Source of the DNA: Micromonospora craniellae
Lineage (GTDB): Bacteria; Actinomycetota; Actinomycetes; Mycobacteriales; Micromonosporaceae
Assembly (NCBI RefSeq): GCF_014764405.1
Contig: NZ_CP061725.1
Coordinates: 2,294,001-2,358,000 of the forward strand
Direction of reading: 5' to 3'
Length of the DNA stretch: 64,000 nt
This document shows, piece by piece, positions 58,275 through 64,000 of the stretch. Position 1 is the first letter of the stretch, and every line of letters starts with the position of its first letter. The position numbers and the translations under genes are program-made. The notes beneath the pieces are model-generated. The model did no database searches. It worked only from the letters and a program-made list of their open reading frames with translations, and was not told where the DNA came from.

Positions 58275-59326
58275 GTCGTGTGTCATAAGTGCCGTTCGAG
58301 GCGCCGGAGCCAGTTGTCGATCATGCTGATGGTGGCGGTGGCTTCGTAGCGCACTGCGAGTTTGTCGTAGCGGGTAGCCACGGCACGGTGCTGTTTGAGC
58401 AGGCTGATGCCGCACTCCACGGCGTGACGCTGCCGGTATGCGCTGGGGTCGAAGGCGGGTGGCCGGCCACCCGCCGAGCCCTTCTTACGACGGTTCGCGG
58501 CCTGGTCGGCCTTGACCGGGATGACACAGCCGATACCACGGCGCCGCAGGTAGCCGCGGTTGGCCTTGCTGCTGTACGCCTTGTCCGCCAGGACCCGCTG
58601 CGGCCGACACCGGGGCCGCCCGACACCGAGACGAGGCACCCGGATGCGGTCCAGCACAGTGGTGAACTGCGGGCTGTCGCCGCGCTGCCCACCGGTGATG
58701 ACGAACGCCAGCACCATGCGGCCCTGCTCGCAGGCCAGGTGCAGCTTGGTCGTCAGACCGCCCCGGGACCGGCCCAGCGCGTGATCCGCCGGCTCGGCGG
58801 CGCTGCTGCCGCCCGGCGGCTCGACCTGCGTGTGACTGCCCCGGCGGGCGCCGGCGGCGTGCTGATGCGCCCGCACGATCGTGGAGTCCACACTCACGTC
58901 CCAGGAGATCAACCCGAGCGCGTCGGCCCTACCCTGCAACCCGGCCAGGATCCCCGCCCACACCCCCGCCCGCTGCCAGCGCCGGTACAGCCCGTACACC
59001 GTCCGCCAGTGCCCATAGCAGTCCGGCACGTCCCGCCACGGCGCACCCGTACGGACCCGCCACCTGATCCCGTCAATGAGCTGCCGCTTGCTCCACTTCG
59101 GCGGCCGACCCGGCTTCTTCCGCCCGGGCAGCAACGGCTCCAGCACCGCCCACTGCGCGTCGGTCAGGTCGTGCCGCCTCGTCACCGCTACGCTGGCCAC
59201 GAGGTCTCCGTGCAGATGGTTGTCTTGGTCGATAACCCATCTACCGGAGACCTCACCGCATATCGATCACCGACACACCCAGCCGATCACCTCACAGCAG
59301 GGCCACGGGCACTTATGACACACGGC
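58275..59326. mobile_element. IS5-family (IS427-type) insertion sequence
   Basis: 1052 bp with 19-bp terminal repeats GTCGTGTGTCATAAGTGCC / GCCGTGTGTCATAAGTGCC (one mismatch). Flanked by the 4-bp duplication CTAG (58271-58274 and 59327-59330). One full-length transposase gene. The host gene is otherwise intact, so the insertion is recent. Confidence 0.93.
58283..59200 (-). CDS. IS5-family transposase
   Basis: 305 residues in a single frame. N-terminal DUF4096-like block (LTDAQWAVLEPLLPGRKKPGRPPKW), then the DDE domain with ISWDVSVDSTIVRAHQ, VLADKAYSSKANR and the C-terminal AVECGISLLKQHR. No programmed frameshift is needed. Fills the element from near its left terminal repeat. Confidence 0.92.
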   Translation of the reverse strand: MASVAVTRRHDLTDAQWAVLEPLLPGRKKPGRPPKWSKRQLIDGIRWRVRTGAPWRDVPDCYGHWRTVYGLYRRWQRAGVWAGILAGLQGRADALGLISWDVSVDSTIVRAHQHAAGARRGSHTQVEPPGGSSAAEPADHALGRSRGGLTTKLHLACEQGRMVLAFVITGGQRGDSPQFTTVLDRIRVPRLGVGRPRCRPQRVLADKAYSSKANRGYLRRRGIGCVIPVKADQAANRRKKGSAGGRPPAFDPSAYRQRHAVECGISLLKQHRAVATRYDKLAVRYEATATISMIDNWLRRLERHL

Positions 59327-59711
59327 CTAGGAGCAGACGGACGTGGATGATGTGGAAGGGGCCTGGCGGTAGTGGGTCGGTGACGATGTCGTGGCGGAGC
59401 AGCGTGACGCGGGGGTGTCGGCGGCACGGGGTGAGGTCGAGATCCGTGGCGGTGACCTCGCCTTTGTGGGCCATTTCGGCGAGGGTCGCGGCGATGCTGC
59501 TGGCGCCGACGGCGATGACCAGGCAGCGGGCGTCGGCTCGTACGCCGACGTGGCGGATCCGTTGTCGGGAGATCGGGTCGTAGGTGCCGGCCAGCGCGTC
59601 GAGCATCACCGCGCCGCCACTGCTGTCGGCGGCTGGGCTGTCCTGGAAGAGGTAACCGGACGTGGACGTAGACATGGGGCGCTCCATCGGGGGGTGTGTA
59701 GGGGCAGATGG

Positions 59712-60500
59712 TCAGGCGGTGGTGTCGCGGACCCACGGGGCTGCCGCGCGGCAGGTGAGGGTGAGTAGCCCGAACAGGGCGGTGCTCATCGCGGCGAGCA
59801 GGGTGATGGCGGCGAACGCGAGGTCGGCGCGGGTGCCGGCGTTCTGGATGACGACACCGAGTCCGGCGAGCCCGCCGAACAACTCGGACACGACGGCGCC
59901 GATCAGCGCTAGCGGTAACGCGATTCGTAGTCCGTTGAATAGGTGTGGCAGGGCTGCGGGTAGGCGGATCGTGGCGAAGGTTCGCCAGCGGGAGGCAGTG
60001 AGGGATCGGGCCAGTTCGACCAGTTCGGTTGGGGTGGTGGTGAGTCCGGCGGTGGTCGCGAGTGCGATCGGGAGGAAGCACATCAGCCAGACCAGGACGA
60101 TCTTCGGTCCGGTGCCGAATCCGAGTGCGATGATCAGGACCGGTACCAGGGCGGGTTTCGGGATGGTGCTGAGGATCAGCAGGGTCGGTGTCACCGCCTG
60201 GGCGAGGCGGCGGGACATCGCCAGGACGATGCCGAGTGCCAGGGCGGTGGCGATGGCCAGGGCGTAGCCGGCCATCGCGGTGGCGAGGGTGACGCCCGCG
60301 TGGTGCAGCAGGTAGCCGGGTTGGTCCCGGATGGCGGCGGCGACCGCTGGTGGTGCCGGTACCACGTACGGGGCCACGTCCAGCAACTCCACGGCCGCCC
60401 ACCAGCCGGCGACCAGTCCGACCATGCCCGCCAGCGGCGCGACCGCCCCCGCCACGGCCGCTCTGAGACGACCGGTGAATGACGCTAGAAGGTCTGTCAC
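59712..60500 (-). CDS. ABC transporter permease (SsuC/ThiX-like)
   Basis: 262 residues with GTG start and about six membrane helices. The EAA loop is ELARSLTASRWRTFATIRLPAALPHLFNGLRIALPLALIG. This is the permease type of sulfonate, nitrate and thiamin-precursor importers. It follows the substrate-binding protein gene; no ATPase gene is in the window, so one must be supplied elsewhere or be lost. Confidence 0.88.
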   Translation of the reverse strand: MTDLLASFTGRLRAAVAGAVAPLAGMVGLVAGWWAAVELLDVAPYVVPAPPAVAAAIRDQPGYLLHHAGVTLATAMAGYALAIATALALGIVLAMSRRLAQAVTPTLLILSTIPKPALVPVLIIALGFGTGPKIVLVWLMCFLPIALATTAGLTTTPTELVELARSLTASRWRTFATIRLPAALPHLFNGLRIALPLALIGAVVSELFGGLAGLGVVIQNAGTRADLAFAAITLLAAMSTALFGLLTLTCRAAAPWVRDTTA

Positions 60501-60517
60501 AGGTTCTGGGCCTTGGG

Positions 60518-61540
60518 TCAGCCGGCGAGGTCGGGGGCGATGATGTCGTCCGGCGTCAGCCCCGGCCCGAGGGCACCGGCGGCGTGCAGGATCGCGATGT
60601 TGCGGGCTACCCGGCCGAGGTCGAAGTGACCCATCTGCCCGTCGGTGACCGGCGTGACGTAGCCCTTCAACGCGGTCAGCTCGGCGGTGGCGAGGGTGGC
60701 CTGCTGACCCTGCGTCTCCGGCTGCCCGGCATACACCGTGCCGGCCGCCTCCGGGTTTCGTCTGCAGTAGTCCAACCCGGCCAGCAGGGCCCGGTTGAAG
60801 CGGCGGACGACATCGGCCCGCCGCTGCCCGGTCTGCGTGGACACCGCCATCGCCGACCCGTGGAGATCACCGATGTAGTCGCTGAACGGGAACACCACGA
60901 GATCCTGCTTGGCCACCGACCGCACCGACTCCACCGCCGGCACGAACTGACTGATCGCGTCGACCTGCCGCGCAGCGAGTAACGCCGCGTGCTGCGGCGC
61001 CACCGGGTTACCGACCCACTCCACGCCGGACGGGTCGAAGCCCGCCAGCCGGGCGTACGTCGGGAACAGCACGTAGTTGATCCCGCCCGGCAGGTACGAC
61101 AACCGCTTACCCTCGAAGTCGCGGGGCACCCTGATCCCGCTCGACCTCAGCGCGACGAAGCAGGCCAGGTTCCGCTGGTGCAACACCGTGGTCAGCCGGA
61201 AGTCACGGATCCCGTCGGGCTTACTCGCCTCGATCATCGCCGCACTGACATCCAACGTCGCGACATCGACCTCACCGGCGGCCAACAGCTTCAGGTTCTC
61301 CCCACTGCCCTTCCCCGGCAGCACCTCCACATCGAGCCCCTCCTCCTGGAACCACCCCTGCGCCCGCGCCACCAGCAGCGGCGCCTCCCGGCCCTGGAAA
61401 CCCGCCCCCGTCAGAACCCGGACCTTGTCGGCGGTGGAGCTGTTGGTCCTGTCTCGGGCGCAGCCGGTGACGGTGGTCAGGACGGTGCCGGCAAGGACGG
61501 CGGCTCCGGCGGTGGCCAGGCGGCGACGAGTGATGCCCAT
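60518..61540 (-). CDS. ABC substrate-binding lipoprotein (SsuA/ThiY/NMT1-like)
   Basis: 340 residues from ATG at 61540. The N terminus GITRRRLATAG looks Tat-like and ends in a lipobox TVTGC with Cys27. The mature protein (VRVLTGAGFQGREAPLLVARAQGWFQEEGLDVEVLPGKGSGENLKLLAAGEVDVATLD) is an NMT1/THI5-like binding protein. Ligands of this family include sulfonates, taurine and pyrimidine thiamin precursors; not resolved here. A long hairpin lies in its leader. Confidence 0.88.
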   Translation of the reverse strand: MGITRRRLATAGAAVLAGTVLTTVTGCARDRTNSSTADKVRVLTGAGFQGREAPLLVARAQGWFQEEGLDVEVLPGKGSGENLKLLAAGEVDVATLDVSAAMIEASKPDGIRDFRLTTVLHQRNLACFVALRSSGIRVPRDFEGKRLSYLPGGINYVLFPTYARLAGFDPSGVEWVGNPVAPQHAALLAARQVDAISQFVPAVESVRSVAKQDLVVFPFSDYIGDLHGSAMAVSTQTGQRRADVVRRFNRALLAGLDYCRRNPEAAGTVYAGQPETQGQQATLATAELTALKGYVTPVTDGQMGHFDLGRVARNIAILHAAGALGPGLTPDDIIAPDLAG

Positions 61541-61605
61541 GGGTGCCTCGCTCAGGTAGAAGCGCGACTCGCGCATAGCGCGAGCCGACGGGGTTTGGGG
61601 ATGGA

Positions 61606-61665
61606 CTGCTCTCCCCACCCGACCCAGCTCACGGGGGGTATGCCGCAGGTGGGTGGGGAGAGCAG
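61606..61665 (-). promoter_or_regulatory. Long hairpin in the leader of the ABC operon
   Basis: CTGCTCTCCCCACCC (61606-61620) pairs perfectly with 61651-61665 around a 30-base internal part that itself can pair (ACC/GGT). It lies 65 bp upstream of the binding-protein start. It does not match the TPP aptamer consensus. It may be an attenuator or a structured regulatory leader of unknown class. Confidence 0.5.
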
Positions 61666-61748
61666 GACGTGACCCGGTCCGCGCCTGAATCCCGATTTCC
61701 TCCGCAAGGGCCGGGGCGGTGGGCCGACGCGAACAATATGCAGCTATG

Positions 61749-61776
61749 CCGTACAAGTCAACATAGACGTACAAGC
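61749..61776. promoter_or_regulatory. CGTACAAG direct repeat, putative GntR operator
   Basis: CCGTACAAGTCAACATAG followed by ACGTACAAG: two CGTACAAG copies 18 bp apart, centre to centre, in the divergent region between the ABC operon and the GntR gene. Spacing of nearly two helical turns suits a dimeric GntR regulator. Confidence 0.5.
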
Positions 61777-61864
61777 AATGTCTGCCTATGCCGACTTGGT
61801 CGTCTTGCTTGCGCAGGTCGGCTGTGGTGCCATAGGGCCACCTACACAAGGGGACAAGATCACA

Positions 61865-62110
61865 ATGCCTGCACCATCCCAACCGGCCGAGCCGGTCTAC
61901 CGGCGCATCATGCGTGACCTAGAGACAGCCATCGAGCGCGGCGACCTCAAGCCCGGCGAGAAGATCCCCTCCACCGCCGAGCTACGCGAGCAGTACGCCT
62001 GCGCCGCGCACACAGTGCGTCAAGCCCTCTCCCGGCTACAGGAACGGGGCATCCTGCAAGGCCACCAGGGGCGCGGCGTGTACGTCGCCGAGACGGGCAA
62101 GGACGACTAG
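61865..62110 (+). CDS. Minimal GntR-family regulator (HTH only)
   Basis: 81 residues from ATG at 61865. Essentially just the winged helix: PVYRRIMRDLETAIERGDLKPGEKIPSTAELREQYACAAHTVRQALSRLQERGIL. No effector domain. Such mini-GntRs are typical of actinomycete integrative elements and small regulatory switches. It overlaps the convergent gene's end by 4 nt. Confidence 0.9.
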   Translation: MPAPSQPAEPVYRRIMRDLETAIERGDLKPGEKIPSTAELREQYACAAHTVRQALSRLQERGILQGHQGRGVYVAETGKDD

Positions 62111-62358
62111 GCCGGCGGCTTCCACGTGCCAGCGTCGAGGTCGACGAGCATGCCGGGTAGCTCCCTGGCATCGAAGCTGGCCCACACACGTGCGACAGGT
62201 CCACCGGTGACGGTGGACAGCCGCCAACCGGCGACCTCCACCGTCGCCCCGTAGACCAGGCTCGCGTAGTCCACCCGCACGGACACGGTGCTGCCACCGT
62301 GCGGGACCGCCAGCACCACCCGCCTGACGGCGGCGTCCTCGCCGTCCTCGGCTGTCAT
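62107..62358 (-). CDS. Small hypothetical protein, last gene of 4-gene operon
   Basis: 83 residues (VRRVVLAVPHGGSTVSVRVDYASLVYG, then STVTGGPVARVWASFDARELPGM). Predominantly beta-like and not recognised. Overlaps the upstream gene by 4 nt, so it is translationally coupled. Confidence 0.6.
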   Translation of the reverse strand: MTAEDGEDAAVRRVVLAVPHGGSTVSVRVDYASLVYGATVEVAGWRLSTVTGGPVARVWASFDARELPGMLVDLDAGTWKPPA

Positions 62359-62826
62359 GACCGCGCTGTTCGCAAAATCTTCACCAACGCGGTGGTCAAC
62401 TCCTCGGCCTGCCGCACCGGCAGGTAGTAGGAGTCACTGCCGTCAACGCCGTCACCCACCAGCAGACGAGCGAACAGAACCCCGTCGGGATCCTCGACGA
62501 ACCGCACCAGCTGCGCGGCGACCGTCGGCCCCTGCCTACCCGGCAACGGCGAGCAGGTGTAAAGGGTGCCTCGGTGTGCTGGCGGCGGCGCTGCCGGGTC
62601 GAACACCCTGCTGCCAGGGATGCACTGGCTCGGGTCACACCAGTCCGGATGATCCATGTGCTGTAGTCCTGTCCGTAGAAGGGACGGCGACACCGAATCG
62701 ACGGCAGTGCCGCCACCGGGACGCCGGTAGGTCACCAGCACCGCGAACGGCGAGCTGGCATTGATCTGGCCGGGACACCACCGCGCGTCGCCCTGCGACG
62801 GACTGGCAACGGGGGTGGAAGGCATC
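62355..62826 (-). CDS. Hypothetical protein, MDHPDWCDPSQC domain with N-terminal duplication
   Basis: The core (100 residues from ATG at 62657: MDHPDWCDPSQC, RLLVGDGVDGSD, LPVRQAEELTTALVKILRTA) resembles small actinobacterial proteins with a HPxWCDPxxC start. The frame is open upstream to an ATG at 62826. That part (DARWCPGQINASSPFAVLVTYRRPGGG) is a diverged copy of the protein at 63379-63684. It is unclear whether this is a natural fusion or a leftover read in frame. Confidence 0.55.
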
Positions 62827-62911
62827 GTCGGTACTCCTCTTGCCATCAGTCGTGGGGTCTTCGCTCGTTACGCCTGCGGCACCATGAACGCGCCGGTGCG
62901 CGGCGGGCCGA

Positions 62912-63352
62912 TCAGGTCGGCGCGTGGGTGCGGTTCGGCAGGCGTCGACCGATGGTCCAGCCCTGCCGCGACTCGTCCACGAGCCGCCGCACCGTCGCCT
63001 CGTCCGCGCCGTACAGGCGCGCCAAGAACCGCATGTCCGTCACGCTGACGCCGCACTGCCCCTGCTCGATCCGGTAGACCTTCGAGGTCACCCAGCCTGC
63101 CTCGGCCGCGACCTGACGGCCGGTGAGGCCACGAGCGCGACGCATCCGCTGAAGCTCGTGCCGGTAACCACGCAACTCCTGACCAGGCACCACACGAGGC
63201 AACCGACGACCCTGCTCAACCAGCCCACGCACCTGCTGCCGCAACGCCGCCTGGTCGCCGGGCGGATCGGCAATGAGGCACACGATCGCCTGCACGACAT
63301 CCTCAATGCTGGTCAACTTCGCGTGCAGCCCATTGAAGTCAGGATGATCCAT
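62912..63352 (-). CDS. XRE-family HTH regulator
   Basis: 146 residues from ATG at 63352 (GGAG upstream); an earlier ATG at 63382 overlaps the preceding gene by 4 nt and is also possible. The HTH is ELQRMRRARGLTGRQVAAEAGWVTSKVYRIEQGQCGVSVTDMRFLARLYG. The MDHPD start is shared with the gene downstream. Confidence 0.85.
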   Translation of the reverse strand: MDHPDFNGLHAKLTSIEDVVQAIVCLIADPPGDQAALRQQVRGLVEQGRRLPRVVPGQELRGYRHELQRMRRARGLTGRQVAAEAGWVTSKVYRIEQGQCGVSVTDMRFLARLYGADEATVRRLVDESRQGWTIGRRLPNRTHAPT

Positions 63353-63378
63353 CCGCTGCTCCGTCCGTCGCGAGGTGA

Positions 63379-63684
63379 TCATGCTGGGACGGTCGACGCA
63401 ACCGACCGGAGCGGCAGTGCACCGTCGACCCGGTCGAAGATCGGGTCAGGGTCGGTACGCGCCATCACGTCACGCGGCAACACCGAGTCGACACCGGTGG
63501 CACCGCCGGGACGCCGGTACGTTGCCAGCACCGCGACAGCAGAGCGGTTCTCGATACGGCCGGGACACCACTGCGCGTCGCGTGGCGCCCACACCCAGAC
63601 CAGAGCCCCCGGCTCGTAGGCGTAGCTGGCGGCTATCTCATCAGACCGCCGCTGCACCGGACTGACCACGGGAAGCGGAGACAT
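63379..63684 (-). CDS. Small hypothetical protein, first gene of the operon
   Basis: 101 residues with VWVWAPRDAQWCPGRIENRS and VLATYRRPGGATGVDSVLPRDVM. The pattern W-x2-G-x-I...V-L-A/V-T-Y-R-R-P-G-G suggests a small beta-barrel (SH3- or Tudor-like) fold. A diverged copy is read at 62658-62826. Function unknown. Confidence 0.65.
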   Translation of the reverse strand: MSPLPVVSPVQRRSDEIAASYAYEPGALVWVWAPRDAQWCPGRIENRSAVAVLATYRRPGGATGVDSVLPRDVMARTDPDPIFDRVDGALPLRSVASTVPA

Positions 63685-64000
63685 CCTCGTCGCTCCTTTC
63701 TTGCTGTAGCACCGCGCCGACGATGATGAGGAAGTCGACTGCGGTGGCGCGTGTCTTGCACGCGGAGACGTGGCAGATCGGGCACGGTTGGAATGGTCGG
63801 CGACGATCGCTAGCGCGGAGAGTTTGGCGACAGCGGTGTCAGTGGTCCCCGCTCCCGGCCTGGTTCGCCCCCGGACACCCCCTGTCTGCCAGGGTGAGTT
63901 GAGGCCAGCGGTTCATAGCAAGTCCGCCGGACAGGGCGAGTTGAGGATTGAGAAGCGTTGACTACTGCTGTTGACATGGCCGTGGCCGAGGATGGGGTCA
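63685..64000. other. Upstream region of the small-protein operon
   Basis: The last 316 bases show no supportable gene. They should contain the promoter of the minus-strand operon; nothing conserved was recognised. Confidence 0.45.

Larger units (their letters stand above)
57807..59675 (-). pseudogene. SAM-dependent methyltransferase interrupted by an IS
   Basis: The N-terminal part (59331-59675, MSTSTSGYLFQDS, LVIAVGASSIAATLAEMA, FHIIHVRLLL) and the C-terminal part (57807-58274, GHLPAREREATLDRLVDALAPEGLLVVEEFEP) are separated by a 1052-bp insertion. Removing the element and one CTAG copy joins them in frame to a 270-residue class I methyltransferase without other damage. It belonged to an operon with the ABC transporter genes upstream on this strand. 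Substrate unknown. Confidence 0.9.

Noticed and set aside
61606..61665. TPP riboswitch
   Set aside because: The conserved CUGAGA and ACCUGAUC-type blocks are absent; only a long hairpin is seen.

Overview
The window is very GC-rich actinobacterial DNA. Its gene content (several 'Micromonospora-type' conserved hypotheticals, XRE/DUF397 pairs, a c-di-AMP leader in front of a secreted coiled-coil hydrolase, a GTAAGGAAGGG palindrome) points to Micromonosporaceae, most likely Micromonospora. This is judged from protein character only; no database search was possible.

Region 1 (about 1-24.0 kb) is a decayed, mosaic defence island. It opens with the 3' remnant of a TatD-like (QatD-type) gene cut by an IS110 element whose transposase carries two in-frame stops. 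Then comes a divergent three-gene unit: a CcbP-like small acidic protein and a conserved unknown beginning SEYQYYEF on the minus strand, facing a 785-residue TOTE-type primase-helicase on the plus strand. An AbiE-like antitoxin/nucleotidyltransferase pair, an IS1380-family element with clean TSDs, a FitAB/VapBC pair, and a complete four-gene type II Wadjet operon (jetA-jetB-jetC-jetD) follow. A decayed second copy of the three-gene unit lies just before Wadjet, and a third TOTE scrap after it. Two direct repeats of about 180 bp, each containing the 5' half of a tRNA-Arg(CCT) gene on the minus strand, flank the VapBC-Wadjet segment. The island ends in fragments (an orphan ATP-grasp ligase with a truncated MFS partner, LuxR and Clp-N scraps) and two clusters of 23-bp-spaced direct repeats.

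Region 2 (about 24.0-31.3 kb) holds a molybdate operon (TOBE/HTH regulator-modA-modB-modC, minus strand) and a damaged copper/haem cluster: a truncated PCuAC domain fused to a truncated, frameshifted EfeB, then an intact CopC-domain protein. A frameshifted secreted L-type-lectin gene and a YnfA-like membrane protein follow. Short exact copies of efeB and modA sequence are scattered here.

Region 3 (about 31.3-55.2 kb) is mostly ordinary chromosome: FUSC exporter, ASRT-family protein with a sugar-lactone oxidase, GH15 glucosidase, ECF sigma with a zinc-finger membrane protein, CsbD, the copper-resistance set copA / copper-associated protein / copZ divergent from csoR, YibE/F, a c-di-AMP-riboswitch-controlled cell-wall protein, beta-carbonic anhydrase with a winged-helix regulator, AI-2E family transporter, GH65 phosphorylase with beta-phosphoglucomutase, and an ArsR-SRPBCC operon with a palindromic operator. 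A dienelactone-hydrolase gene has an internal deletion.

Region 4 (about 55.1-64.0 kb) is again accessory: an XRE gene with an internal deletion next to DUF397, two truncated conserved genes, a secreted trypsin-like protease, a methyltransferase gene interrupted by an IS5-type element that can be excised in silico to restore the frame exactly, an SsuA/ThiY-like ABC substrate-binding protein and permease without an ATPase, a mini-GntR regulator, and a tight minus-strand operon of small unknown proteins with an XRE regulator.
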